This document shows positions 49,800 through 61,818 of a stretch of DNA of 64,000 nucleotides, piece after piece. Numbering within the stretch: the stretch's first letter is position 1; every line of letters begins with the position of its first letter. The DNA comes from Bacteroidia bacterium (GTDB taxonomy: Bacteria > Bacteroidota > Bacteroidia > Flavobacteriales > Flavobacteriaceae), in assembly GCA_030428705.1 (NCBI GenBank), contig JAUIDI010000002.1, positions 248,001 through 312,000 of the forward strand, given 5' to 3'. The position numbers and the translations under genes were made by a program. The notes under the pieces were generated by a model that was not told where the DNA came from, did no database searches, and was given only the letters and a program-made list of their open reading frames with translations.

Positions 49800-50813
49800 T
49801 TACCTGAAGCCAAAATTAATACCTACCGAAAGACTATTGAAATCCGCCAAGGTATAATCGGCGTGCAACCTAAAAAAGCCCAATTTCAATTTCGCGCCTA
49901 CATTGGCACGAACTCCTTTGCTATCCTTATTTAAGGAAAACGGATCGGTATAGGTCTCTTGAAAAGGACCGGACTGTACCGTATAGGTCCCGAGAATATC
50001 CGTTGTGGATTTACCGCTTAGATAACCTAGGCCTCCATAAAAGTTGATTATTGGGAGTTTGGTCGATACAACGGCTTGAAAAACCCAAGTATTCATCTTC
50101 ATGTCTATTCGTTGGTCCTCACCGGCAATAATATTGGTATCGGTAAAATCGTAAGTGCCATCAAGGTGGGTATACCCGATTACACCCGAAATGGCTACCG
50201 GAAACAATTTCTCCGCAGGCAGGTGTTGCGTAAACTCGTGCTGAATGCCCACACCATATAAGCCTATCGCCGCTTCTTCTGTATTAATCTTTGGTAAAAA
50301 TCTGGCTTTAAGCTCGGTTCCCTTAAAAAGCCCGACACTGGCCTGTATGAATGCGGAAGGAAGAAAATTGATGTCCTCCGAAGCCAAACCTGAAGGCAAT
50401 TCGAAGTCTTCCCGAGAAGTTACACCCGGTGCGATTTCTCCCTCGACATAAACCATTACTCCCTCTATATCGCCCAGTGCCGTAGACACCATCTTGGTAG
50501 TGCTACCGTCGTCGAACTGTAGGTTCTCATAATCGGCAGTGTTCAACTCAAAAGCTTTTTTATCGCTCTTGTTCTTGAAGTTGGCCATGTTTCCGATTAT
50601 TGAGATTTCGAAACCGCCCAATGGTTTTGCTTCACCGTGGTTATACCACCCGTTCGAGATACTCTGCATGGCACCCTCGGACACTGGTGCCAGATAATCG
50701 TTCGTGAACCGCTCCGCATCGTCCAGACCGGCCGCCAAAATTTCATTGATGTTAGACTGACCATGGGCACTAAGGCCAATTATTGCTAGAAGTAGGAAAA
50801 TTACCTTTTTCAT
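49800..50813 (-). CDS. DUF6588-like outer-membrane beta-barrel protein
   Basis: MKKVIFLLLAIIGLSAHGQSNINEILAAGLDDAERFTNDYLAPVSEG..; ends SLSVGINFGFR. Confidence 0.82.
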   Translation of the reverse strand: MKKVIFLLLAIIGLSAHGQSNINEILAAGLDDAERFTNDYLAPVSEGAMQSISNGWYNHGEAKPLGGFEISIIGNMANFKNKSDKKAFELNTADYENLQFDDGSTTKMVSTALGDIEGVMVYVEGEIAPGVTSREDFELPSGLASEDINFLPSAFIQASVGLFKGTELKARFLPKINTEEAAIGLYGVGIQHEFTQHLPAEKLFPVAISGVIGYTHLDGTYDFTDTNIIAGEDQRIDMKMNTWVFQAVVSTKLPIINFYGGLGYLSGKSTTDILGTYTVQSGPFQETYTDPFSLNKDSKGVRANVGAKLKLGFFRLHADYTLADFNSLSVGINFGFR

Positions 50814-50838
50814 AATGTAAGTTTTTCCCAAAATAAAA

Positions 50839-50870
50839 TGTCCGCCAGTTGGCGGACAAGTTTTTGTTGT
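50839..50870 (-). terminator. gyrB intrinsic terminator (TGTCCGCCA palindrome)
   Basis: TGTCCGCCA-GT-TGGCGGACA; on the minus strand followed by TTTTATTTT. Confidence 0.7.
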
Positions 50871-50884
50871 GTAAGTACCTATTT

Positions 50885-52855
<1,971 letters not shown>

Positions 52856-53042
52856 TCAACTTCAAATTCAGCAATCTTACAAATATACGCAATACCCTAT
52901 GAAATATAGGGTTTTGGCATTTTTTTAACCTCTAAGTTATTAACAAAATTTGTGGAAAATTTGAGGCCGAAATTCATTGCAATCCCGCTCAAAAATCTTT
53001 CACTATTTCGCTCTCAAAAAAAGTTAAAAAGTATGACCAAAA

Positions 53043-53066
53043 GACCCTAACGGTACCGTTAGGGTC
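53043..53066 (-). terminator. Perfect 24-bp palindrome, probable asnB terminator
   Basis: GACCCTAACGGTACCGTTAGGGTC; followed on the minus strand by TTTTGG. Confidence 0.65.
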
Positions 53067-53131
53067 GATTAACCAATTAAAATAAAACGGGAGGCCCATT
53101 TGGGCGTTAAAACAGAATTATCGTTTAACCA

Positions 53132-54802
53132 TTATTGCACATATGCGTCATCGTGAACGTTCGCAACGGCCCTACCGGAAGGATCGTTCATATTCTTGAA
53201 CGCCTCGTCCCATTCTAAGGCAATTTTCGTACTACACGCTACCGATGGCTCTTGTGGAACACATAAAGCCGCAGCATCGCTCGGAAAATGTGATTCGAAT
53301 ATCGAACGGTAGTAAAACTCTTCCTTTGTTGTCGGGGTCTGTGACGGAAACCTGAACTTCGCATTTGCCAATTGCTCATCGGTAACCTCATCGCTTACCA
53401 GTTCTTTTAACGTATCGATCCAACTATAACCCACTCCGTCTGAAAACTGTTCTTTCTGTCGCCACGCCACGCTTTCGGGCAGCATATCTTCAAAGGCTTT
53501 TCTGACTACCCATTTTTCCATTCGCTCACCGTTGATCATTTTGTCCTGTGGATTGATTCGCATGGCCACATCCATAAACTCTTTATCCAAAAACGGAACG
53601 CGCCCCTCGATTCCCCATGCCGCCAAGGATTTGTTGGCCCGCAAACAATCGTACATATGCAATTTGCTCAACTTTCGAACAGTTTCTTCATGAAATTCCT
53701 GCGCATTCGGAGCTTTGTGGAAATATAGATAGCCCCCGAACAATTCATCAGCTCCTTCGCCCGAAAGCACCATTTTTATACCCATTGACTTAATGACCCT
53801 TGCCATCAGATACATCGGTGTCGAAGCTCTAATGGTCGTAATGTCGTAGGTTTCTAGGTTATAAATGACATCCTTTATGGCATCAAGGCCTTCTTGAATG
53901 GTAAACTTGATCTCATGATGTACCGTACCGATATGATCGGCCACTTTTTGTGCCGCTGCCAGATCTGGAGATCCTTCCAAGCCTACCGAAAACGAATGTA
54001 GTTGCGGCCACCAGGCATCCGTGGTATCATCTGACTCGATACGTTTTTGGGCATATTTCTTGGCAATGGCCGAAGTGACCGAAGAATCCAATCCCCCCGA
54101 AAGTAAAACACCATAAGGGACATCCGACATTAACTGACGGTGCACGGCAGCTTCAAGCGCTTCTTTGATAGCCTGAATACTGGTTTCGTTATCCTTTACG
54201 GCTTCATATTCCATCCAATCACGCGAATACCATTGCTTTAGCTCCCCATCCGAGCTGTGCAAGTAATGACCGGGAGGAAACAATTCGATTTTTGTACAGG
54301 TTCCTTCCAAAGCTTTCAACTCGGAAGCTACATAGAATGTCCCGTGTTTATCCCACCCAATGTAGAGCGGTATGATTCCCATATGATCACGGGCCACAAA
54401 ATATTCGTCTTTTTCAACATCGTAAATAGCGAAACCGAAGATTCCGTTCATCTCATCGATAAATTCGACTCCCTTTTCTTGGTATAGGGCAAGTATGACC
54501 TCGCAGTCGGATTGCGTTTGAAAATTGTATCTACCTTCAAATTGTTTGCGAAGCTCGCGATGATTATAAATTTCGCCGTTGGCCGCCAAAACCAATTTTT
54601 TATCTTCGCTGAACAAAGGTTGTTTACCCGAAGCCGGATCCACTATTGCCAAACGTTCATGGGCCAAAATGGCCTTATCATCCGAATAGATTCCGCTCCA
54701 ATCCGGGCCCCGATGCCTTACTTTTTTTGACATTTCAAGTAGTTGTGGCCGCAAAAGCTCCGTAGATTGCTTAACATCGAACGCACATACAATTCCACAC
54801 AT
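53132..54802 (-). CDS. asnB: Asparagine synthase B (glutamine-hydrolysing)
   Basis: 556 aa; MCGIVCAFDVKQ; RHRGPDWSG; LLSGGLDSSVTSAIA; VLSGEGADELFGGYLYF. Confidence 0.97.
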   Translation of the reverse strand: MCGIVCAFDVKQSTELLRPQLLEMSKKVRHRGPDWSGIYSDDKAILAHERLAIVDPASGKQPLFSEDKKLVLAANGEIYNHRELRKQFEGRYNFQTQSDCEVILALYQEKGVEFIDEMNGIFGFAIYDVEKDEYFVARDHMGIIPLYIGWDKHGTFYVASELKALEGTCTKIELFPPGHYLHSSDGELKQWYSRDWMEYEAVKDNETSIQAIKEALEAAVHRQLMSDVPYGVLLSGGLDSSVTSAIAKKYAQKRIESDDTTDAWWPQLHSFSVGLEGSPDLAAAQKVADHIGTVHHEIKFTIQEGLDAIKDVIYNLETYDITTIRASTPMYLMARVIKSMGIKMVLSGEGADELFGGYLYFHKAPNAQEFHEETVRKLSKLHMYDCLRANKSLAAWGIEGRVPFLDKEFMDVAMRINPQDKMINGERMEKWVVRKAFEDMLPESVAWRQKEQFSDGVGYSWIDTLKELVSDEVTDEQLANAKFRFPSQTPTTKEEFYYRSIFESHFPSDAAALCVPQEPSVACSTKIALEWDEAFKNMNDPSGRAVANVHDDAYVQ

Positions 54803-55067
54803 ATCATTAGTTTTTAATAATTATAAAGCAAAGATGTGCCTATTATTAATAATATGAAATACTATATTGATATTTTATATCATATTTAAACATAAAAATT
54901 TATTATTTGATTATTATGTAATCAATAGATATATTTTAGGCAAAAAATCGAGTCTTTTGTAAGCTGTTAAAATTTTAACGACTTTTTAGCAGAGATTATA
55001 CTTGATTCGCATTAGTTTTAACGCAATAGCCCTGAAAAAGGTTCGGGGCCTAAAAACAAACACACTT

Positions 55068-55607
55068 ATGAAAAATTTACTTGCACTTATGACCTTGATC
55101 GTTGCTTTTGTCTTTACCACGGATGCAACTGCACAAAAGTTTTCGGGCCTTGACAAAAGCCCGGCCGATATCGCTTCTTACCCACCTGGTGGAAACAACC
55201 CCGACAAATCGGTAAAAATCATCTATAGTCGACCACAATTAAAGGGAAGATCTTTGGCTGAACTTGCTCCCGCGGGAAAAGTATGGAGAACCGGGGCCAA
55301 CGAGGCTACCGAAATCACCTTTTACAAGGATGTAAATTTCGGCGGTAAGGATGTTGCCGCAGGCACTTATTCCCTATTTACGATACCCGGAGAAAAAGAA
55401 TGGACCGTTGTTTTGAACAAGAACCTGAACCAGTGGGGCGCTTATAGTTATGACGAATCGGCCGATGTTGTAAGGGTGACCGCCCCTAAAAATTCGGACG
55501 GTTCTTCTTTGGAGGAATTCTCGATAGCCTACAAGGAAATTGATGGTGGTGTCGACATGGTTATGGGATGGGGTAAAACCCGAGTTGCGGTACCGATAAA
55601 AATATGA
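55068..55607 (+). CDS. DUF2911 domain-containing secreted protein
   Basis: MKNLLALMTLIVAFVFTTDATAQ; IIYSRPQLKGRSLAELAPAGKVWRTGANEATEITFYKDV; internal ATG start. Confidence 0.92.
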   Translation: MKNLLALMTLIVAFVFTTDATAQKFSGLDKSPADIASYPPGGNNPDKSVKIIYSRPQLKGRSLAELAPAGKVWRTGANEATEITFYKDVNFGGKDVAAGTYSLFTIPGEKEWTVVLNKNLNQWGAYSYDESADVVRVTAPKNSDGSSLEEFSIAYKEIDGGVDMVMGWGKTRVAVPIKI

Positions 55608-55631
55608 TGAACTATTATCGAAAGATTCAAG

Positions 55632-55660
55632 ACCCAAGGCCAAACAGTCTTGGGTTTTTT
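55632..55660 (+). terminator. Intrinsic terminator
   Basis: ACCCAAG-loop-CTTGGGTTTTTT. Confidence 0.75.
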
Positions 55661-57338
55661 ATTCCGCAACTGTGCCGGCAATGAAGGTTTGCTGTGCCTG
55701 TATAGTTGGAATCTGCCCAACGGGAACCTGTATTAGATCATCGCTATAAATCGTAAAATCGGCAAATTTGCCCACTTCAATGCTCCCTTTTTCGTTTTCC
55801 TCGAAATTCGAATAGGCCGCCCAAATGGTCATTCCCTTCAAAGCTTCTTCCCTTGATAATGCCTGATCGGACTGGAATCCCCCTTCGGGGTACCCGTCGA
55901 TATCCTGACGTGTAACGGCAGCATAAAATGTCAAAAACGGACTTACCTGTTCCACAGGGAAATCCGTACCTAAAGCTACCATTCCGGCCGCGTCCAATAA
56001 CTTTTTAAAGGCATAGGCACCTTTGATCCGCTCTTCGCCCAAACGTTCCTCAGCCCAATACATATCACTTGTGGCATGCGTTGGTTGAACGGATGGAATA
56101 ATACCGTCTTTAAAGTAACTAAAATCCTCAGGCGCGATTACTTGCGCATGTTCTATCTTCCAGCGCCTATCTTGCTGCCCGTTCAACGCGTTTTTATAGG
56201 CACGTAATACGACAACATTTGCCGAATCACCGATTGCATGGGTATTCATTTGATACTCCGAAATCGCCAAACGATTTGCAAGGTCCCCAATCTCAGAAAC
56301 GGGTGTGACCATGGCACCATAGTGTCCCAATTTATCGGAATAAGGTTCTTTCAAAGCGGCACCCCTTGAACCCAGGGCCCCATCACCATACACTTTTACC
56401 GAACGTACATTCAACCGGTCGGTCTTGTATGGTCCCTGATAAATATAATGTTCCAAATTTTCAGGGGTATTGCTGAGCATCGCATAGACCCTGATCGATA
56501 ATTCGCCCGTCTGCTGTAGGCTATCGATCAACTCAATGGTCGAACGATCTATCCCGGCATCGTTCACCGTGGTCAAACCGTGGTTCAAACAAATACGCTC
56601 GGCATCCTTTAGAGCCTGAACCTTCGTTTGCAAGTCTGGGGGCGGAATGAGCGAAGTAACCAAACCCATAGGATTATCGATCAACACTCCGGTAATTCCT
56701 GAATAGCCATCAGTCCATTTTTTGACGATTTCCCCGCCTTCCACTTTAGTGTCCCACCTGATTCCAGCCATATCCAATGCCTTTTGGTTCACCAAGAGTG
56801 CATGGCCGTCGATTCTTCGCAGAGCCACAGGCGTATCGGGATATAGCTCGTCAAGTTCTTTTTTGGTAGGAAGTTCCTTAACCTCCCAATCATTTTGATC
56901 CCAACCCCGACCCAATATGAAATTTTTAGGGTTTTGATTTTGGAATTCCTGTACCCGTTCCAATACTTCTGCATAACTTTTGGTACCCGTCAAATCCGCC
57001 ACTTGCAGGCTCATACCCATACCAAAAAAATGACAATGCGCATCGATCAATCCAGGGGTTATCGTCCTCCCATCGGCATCAATTATCTGATCCGAGGTAT
57101 ACGTTTTTCTTATCTCATCGGAAGTACCGACGGCAATGAACTTGCCCTTGTCGACAGCAAAGGCCTCCGCTTTTGAAAAAGCATCATCGACCGTATAGAC
57201 ATTGGCATTGATAATTACAAGATCTACCTTTTCCTTGAACAGTTCACAACTACACAAAAAAAGAAATAAGAGAGGAAGAATTTTCCGCATTGCCCCCAGA
57301 TTGAATTCCCTAAAATAACTAAATATTTGATAAACCAT
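55659..57338 (-). CDS. Amidohydrolase (YtcJ-like), lipoprotein
   Basis: 559 aa; LLFLFLCSCELF lipobox; GRTITPGLIDAHCHFFGMGMSL; MNTHAIGDSAN; VALGTDFPVE; start possibly 57290 (MRKILPLL). Confidence 0.93.
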   Translation of the reverse strand: MVYQIFSYFREFNLGAMRKILPLLFLFLCSCELFKEKVDLVIINANVYTVDDAFSKAEAFAVDKGKFIAVGTSDEIRKTYTSDQIIDADGRTITPGLIDAHCHFFGMGMSLQVADLTGTKSYAEVLERVQEFQNQNPKNFILGRGWDQNDWEVKELPTKKELDELYPDTPVALRRIDGHALLVNQKALDMAGIRWDTKVEGGEIVKKWTDGYSGITGVLIDNPMGLVTSLIPPPDLQTKVQALKDAERICLNHGLTTVNDAGIDRSTIELIDSLQQTGELSIRVYAMLSNTPENLEHYIYQGPYKTDRLNVRSVKVYGDGALGSRGAALKEPYSDKLGHYGAMVTPVSEIGDLANRLAISEYQMNTHAIGDSANVVVLRAYKNALNGQQDRRWKIEHAQVIAPEDFSYFKDGIIPSVQPTHATSDMYWAEERLGEERIKGAYAFKKLLDAAGMVALGTDFPVEQVSPFLTFYAAVTRQDIDGYPEGGFQSDQALSREEALKGMTIWAAYSNFEENEKGSIEVGKFADFTIYSDDLIQVPVGQIPTIQAQQTFIAGTVAE

Positions 57339-57346
57339 TTCACAAA

Positions 57347-57378
57347 CAAAAAACCCGCTGGTAAAGCGGGGGTTTTTG
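57347..57378 (-). terminator. Intrinsic terminator
   Basis: Minus strand AAAAACCCCCGC-loop-GCGGGTTTTTT. Confidence 0.75.
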
Positions 57379-57406
57379 AATATATTTTTTAGTGTGACGC
57401 CTTTAA

Positions 57407-57811
57407 CTATTTTGGTTCGGGGATTCTTTTACCCGAAAGTGTAAACGGGCCTGAGGAGGATGACCCATCGCCAGAGAACGAATCTCCATCAAAGTTGAGC
57501 GTAACCGATACACGATCGCCTTCCACATAGACCACGAATTTCACTTCATTGCCATCAACACTGAGCTCTTCAGTGGGAATCATGGTTCCTTCGGCACCTT
57601 GAATATTAAGAACATATTTACCTTTTTCCTTTTCAATATGCAAAATTCCCTTAGCATATTGTGGGTCAACATTCTGCACATCATAGGCCCATGAACCCAC
57701 AATATCCTCCACGGAGTGATTCAAAACATACAAAGTAGGGGTATCGGCCGTTATCGGCTGAAAGTACAGTGATAATATGCATACTAGTAGAAGTAATCTT
57801 ATTTTTCCCAT
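57407..57811 (-). CDS. Hypothetical secreted protein
   Basis: MGKIRLLLLVCILSLYFQPITADT..VEDIVGSWAYDVQNVDPQYAKGILHIEKEKGKYVLNIQG; start chosen at the signal peptide. Confidence 0.7.
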   Translation of the reverse strand: MGKIRLLLLVCILSLYFQPITADTPTLYVLNHSVEDIVGSWAYDVQNVDPQYAKGILHIEKEKGKYVLNIQGAEGTMIPTEELSVDGNEVKFVVYVEGDRVSVTLNFDGDSFSGDGSSSSGPFTLSGKRIPEPK

Positions 57812-57974
57812 GATTTTAGTTTTGAGTAATACCGAATTATATAATTCAAGGTTAAAAATACGTAATAAAAATTGTTTATCCGGCTTTTTCGATAAAGTGA
57901 CCATACATACAATAAATTGAAGGGTCGCTAATGGATTTCTATCAGATGAGCCTGAACTTACGTTAAGTTGCTTG

Positions 57975-58736
57975 TCATTTTCTTGAACGTAACCGTTTCC
58001 TCTCTTTAATCTTTACGTAGATCAACTTTTTACGGCCCCGCGAATCTTCCCTTCGTTCAATTTCAAATTGTGGAATCGAACTGATTAAAGGAGTCAGTTT
58101 TTGAAAACCATAATTACGGGAATCAAAATTCGGCTGCTTTTTTTGGAGTAGACTACCCACATCGCCTAAAAAGGCCCAACCATCATCATCGGCCAAGTCT
58201 TCGATCGTCGTGGCAATTAACCTGATATCTTTTGAAGTAATCTTGTCAATATCGCTTTTTGAAGTCTTTTTTTCAGGAGAGCCATCGTTTTCATCACTAT
58301 CGGATTGGTTCTTTAGTATTTCAAGATAAATGAACTTATCACAGGCAACGATAAACGGGTTCGGCGTTTTCTTTTCCCCAATGCCGATAACTTGAATACC
58401 AGCTTCTCGAAGTCGGGTCGCAAGACGTGTAAAATCACTGTCGCTACTGACGATACAAAAGCCGTTGACCTTGCCGGAATAGAGAATATCCATGGCATCG
58501 ATGATCATTGCAGAATCGGTTGCGTTTTTCCCTTGGGTATACCCATATTGCTGTACCGGGGTAATGGCATTTTCGAGCAATACATGTTTCCATTTCCCAA
58601 GACGCGGATTCGTCCAGTCGCCATAAATTCGTTTGATGGTCGGATTGCCGTATTTGGCGATTTCTTCCATCATTTCCTTGACATAGGCCGAAGGTATATT
58701 ATCCCCATCGATAAGAACTGCAATATTTAAATCCAT
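57975..58736 (-). CDS. NYN domain (LabA-like) protein with C-terminal OST-HTH/LOTUS-like domain
   Basis: 253 aa; NIAVLIDGDNIPSAYVKEMMEEIAKYGNPTIKRIYGDWT; FCIVSSDSDFTRLATRLRE; DDDGWAFLGDVGSLLQKKQPNFDSRNYGFQKLTPLISSIPQFEIERR. Confidence 0.9.
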   Translation of the reverse strand: MDLNIAVLIDGDNIPSAYVKEMMEEIAKYGNPTIKRIYGDWTNPRLGKWKHVLLENAITPVQQYGYTQGKNATDSAMIIDAMDILYSGKVNGFCIVSSDSDFTRLATRLREAGIQVIGIGEKKTPNPFIVACDKFIYLEILKNQSDSDENDGSPEKKTSKSDIDKITSKDIRLIATTIEDLADDDGWAFLGDVGSLLQKKQPNFDSRNYGFQKLTPLISSIPQFEIERREDSRGRKKLIYVKIKERKRLRSRK

Positions 58737-58797
58737 AGAGTTGGTTTTGATTTATCGCAAGTTACAGGGTTTTACCCTTAAAAACAGGTATACACAC

Positions 58798-59913
58798 CTA
58801 ATCTTTAGTGATTACAAATTCGACTCTCCGATTTCGCTGTCGCCCCATGTCGGAATTGTTTTCAGTTATCGGTTTTGATCCTCCGAACCCATTCCAATTA
58901 ATCTTTTCACCTTCAAACCCCAATTGTACCAAATAATCGGCAACGGCCTTGGCCCTTTTGTTGGATAACACAAGGTTATAATCCTGAGAACCGATGTTGT
59001 CGGTATGTCCGTTTATTTCAATGGTCAGTGTTGTATCTTTTTTTAAATAATCGAAGACGAGGGCCACTTCTTTTTTTGCGGAATCAAGCAAGACAAACTC
59101 ATCAAAATCGAACAACACATCATCGAAAACATGGGTCTTGTCCAATTCAAAATCATGCTTACCTAGCTTATTCGATACAAAGTCGATATCATTATCTTTT
59201 TCGGTCGCACGTTCTACCGAAACCATATCAATATAGTAATAGGCTCCCTGCTTGGCGTATTTTTTGGTTTTGAACATACGTGTGCGTGCATTCGTCTTGA
59301 AATTGCCCAAGGTCATAAAACGTTCTCCTCCTTTGGCCACGAATTCGGTATGTACCAAAATCCAGTCTTTGGTGTCACGATAGAAATTGGAATATCCTAT
59401 TTCCATAGCGTTGTACACATTGTTCTTTTGTTGGTACAAGAGTCGCTTCGCGAGTTCTTTTTTGGTAGATATTTGCAAAGGAGCATTTGAAAACAACACC
59501 CCAAATTCCTTAATGGCAAAATCCGATCGTTCAGCTAAACTCACGTAAAATGAAATCGTGTACTTTTCTCCTTCAACCAAGGGTTTGGATAGTTCTGCCT
59601 GTAAATATTCACGATAGTCTTCCGGCGCATACAGGTAAAGCCCCGCATAGCCCTGCCCAAAATCGGCAGGTTGCGTTCCATTAAAATTTTTGGGCGTACC
59701 CATGGCCTTACTACAACCATTAAAATAATCGGTAGAACCCTCTGTGGGTGTTGACCAATCGATTACATCCGCGTTAAAGTTCCCTAGTTTTTTAGGACAA
59801 TCGGCGTATTGCTCAAAACTCGGGTTTTTGACCAGATTTTGTGCCAAAACCGAAGATACCGTTAAAAGGCACAAAATCGTAACGATATGTTCCGCAACCT
59901 TGAAAAGTGTCAT
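58798..59913 (-). CDS. OmpA family protein
   Basis: 371 aa; NLVKNPSFEQYADCP; DVLFDFDEFVLLDSAKKEV; IEINGHTDNIGSQDYNLVLSNKRAKAVADYL. Confidence 0.93.
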   Translation of the reverse strand: MTLFKVAEHIVTILCLLTVSSVLAQNLVKNPSFEQYADCPKKLGNFNADVIDWSTPTEGSTDYFNGCSKAMGTPKNFNGTQPADFGQGYAGLYLYAPEDYREYLQAELSKPLVEGEKYTISFYVSLAERSDFAIKEFGVLFSNAPLQISTKKELAKRLLYQQKNNVYNAMEIGYSNFYRDTKDWILVHTEFVAKGGERFMTLGNFKTNARTRMFKTKKYAKQGAYYYIDMVSVERATEKDNDIDFVSNKLGKHDFELDKTHVFDDVLFDFDEFVLLDSAKKEVALVFDYLKKDTTLTIEINGHTDNIGSQDYNLVLSNKRAKAVADYLVQLGFEGEKINWNGFGGSKPITENNSDMGRQRNRRVEFVITKD

Positions 59914-60018
59914 TTAGGGCATTTAACTACCTCTAAAATAGAAAATTACGGAAAAGCAACGGTTACTATACCGACTTTCTTCGGCCAACGGCACGAATCA
60001 TAGGTCGACCCAATCGCT

Positions 60019-61794
60019 CTAAAAGTCGAATTTATACGTTGCCCCGCCCAAGACCTGAAATCCCTGAACCGGATAGTTCGCCCATCTCAGGTAATTGTTA
60101 TTGGCAATATTGGCCGCTTTGACAAAAATAGAGAGTTGGTCATTAAGGCGATGACCAATATGGGCATTCGCATCAAAATACCCATCAAGTTTTATCAATG
60201 TCGCCGGAAATTCCGAAGGTTGTACATTTTGGACCACTTCCGAAGAAAAGTCCTCACGTTCACCGACATAGAACAGGTTAGCCCCCATATACCATTTCTC
60301 CCCAATTTGATAATCCATAAAAAGCGAACCTGTCAAATTCGGAAGGTTCCAGGCCGGGTTGCCGGTCTCCGTGCTATAATCATAGACTTCGGCATTGATT
60401 CCCAAGGTAAAATTTCGGTTGACATCGACGTTCAATTCACCAAAAATCCCCAAGGTTTTTACATCATCCCCCAAGGTGACACCATCGATAGTAAAAACTT
60501 CGAAGGAATTACCGTGGTAATATCCTTTTTCATCGTTCCTAAAACTATTTCGGGGATTCAACTTAAAAAGTGCTTTTCCGTTTTCCGCGGTGTACGAACC
60601 TTTGACGTTGTAACTCAAATTCGGCAATAGTTGTCCTCTCAAACCAATATAAGCATCATATTGTTTATCGGTAGGTGCAATCGTGAGGGTCGGAGAAACA
60701 TACGGATTCTCCTCAACGAAATCGTAATATGAATTCTGCTGTAGTTCACCTTCGATACCCCCATATACTATGGCAAATTCATCCAACAGGCGATATGAAG
60801 CCGTCACCGTCGGATAGATAAAAAACCTACTGTCGCTGTTTTCGCTATCGAGACCATAAACGAAGTTGACACCAAGGTTCAGTGACAAATCATCGCGTAG
60901 CAAAGTCAAACTCGGATTGACCCCTACCTGTAAATGACCGTATTTGATACCCGCTGTATTCTCGGGATTGTTCACGCTGGCATTCGCGAAACTTCCGTTT
61001 ACATAATCTGCTTTGGCCTTGATGCCAAAAACTTCCTCACCTACTGGAAATTCGAATCCGGTACTGAAAATAGCACGGTTCTCACCTGATTTTACGGCAT
61101 CCCAAAACCTTCGGTACTTTAAGGAAGCATTGGTAAAATAGGCGTCCTCAACATCGATGTGCGCACCGGCCTCGCCCATATAATAATTTTGACGTTCCTC
61201 GATACCGGCAACGGTTACCGGGTCGGTTCCTTCAGGAAGTCCGTACCAATTGTACAATTGATGTTTCACACCTATATCGGCACCCCAACGAAAATCACGG
61301 TCACGCTTGGCATACGAGGCATCAAGTGTACTTTTCGAATAGATATTATCGAGCACGATTCCGCTGATATCGCCCCGCGACGAATTATGGTCAAGACCCA
61401 ACGTAAAGCTTGATTCACGATCAATGGTACGACTCGTATGGAATTTGGCCATAATATTAGCGGGATTCCCTCCTCCTGCCGAAGCGTATGAATTGTACAA
61501 TATCGGTGGTGGGGTCTTTTTAACGGCAGAAGCCTTCCCCTTTGCGGGGGTAAAGGTAGAGGCTACGGGAACCGAAAAAATACTGTAGTCTATCTTTTTC
61601 TTCTGGAGCACGATGGAGTCGTTCAGATTCGGTATCGACTTGATTTTGAAAGCATCGGAAATTGTCGGTGTATAGGCCTTCGTAACGGTTACCGTTTCGG
61701 TTCCTATACCATTTTCATCCTCATCATCCTGGGCTTGGGCCAACTGAAAGATTCCTAGAAATGCGAATAGGGTTATTTTGATGTATTTGTGCAT
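60019..61794 (-). CDS. TonB-dependent-receptor-like outer-membrane beta-barrel protein, no obvious plug domain
   Basis: 591 aa; signal peptide; barrel repeats; C-term WANYPVQGFQVLGGATYKFDF. Confidence 0.82.
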   Translation of the reverse strand: MHKYIKITLFAFLGIFQLAQAQDDEDENGIGTETVTVTKAYTPTISDAFKIKSIPNLNDSIVLQKKKIDYSIFSVPVASTFTPAKGKASAVKKTPPPILYNSYASAGGGNPANIMAKFHTSRTIDRESSFTLGLDHNSSRGDISGIVLDNIYSKSTLDASYAKRDRDFRWGADIGVKHQLYNWYGLPEGTDPVTVAGIEERQNYYMGEAGAHIDVEDAYFTNASLKYRRFWDAVKSGENRAIFSTGFEFPVGEEVFGIKAKADYVNGSFANASVNNPENTAGIKYGHLQVGVNPSLTLLRDDLSLNLGVNFVYGLDSENSDSRFFIYPTVTASYRLLDEFAIVYGGIEGELQQNSYYDFVEENPYVSPTLTIAPTDKQYDAYIGLRGQLLPNLSYNVKGSYTAENGKALFKLNPRNSFRNDEKGYYHGNSFEVFTIDGVTLGDDVKTLGIFGELNVDVNRNFTLGINAEVYDYSTETGNPAWNLPNLTGSLFMDYQIGEKWYMGANLFYVGEREDFSSEVVQNVQPSEFPATLIKLDGYFDANAHIGHRLNDQLSIFVKAANIANNNYLRWANYPVQGFQVLGGATYKFDF

Positions 61795-61818
61795 AGGTGT
61801 TCTTTTTTCTCGCGTATT

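Noticed and set aside
53132-54802. asnB as part of a biosynthetic gene cluster
   Set aside because: Neighbours are gyrB and a DUF2911 gene; no other biosynthetic enzymes, so ordinary asparagine synthesis is the simplest reading.
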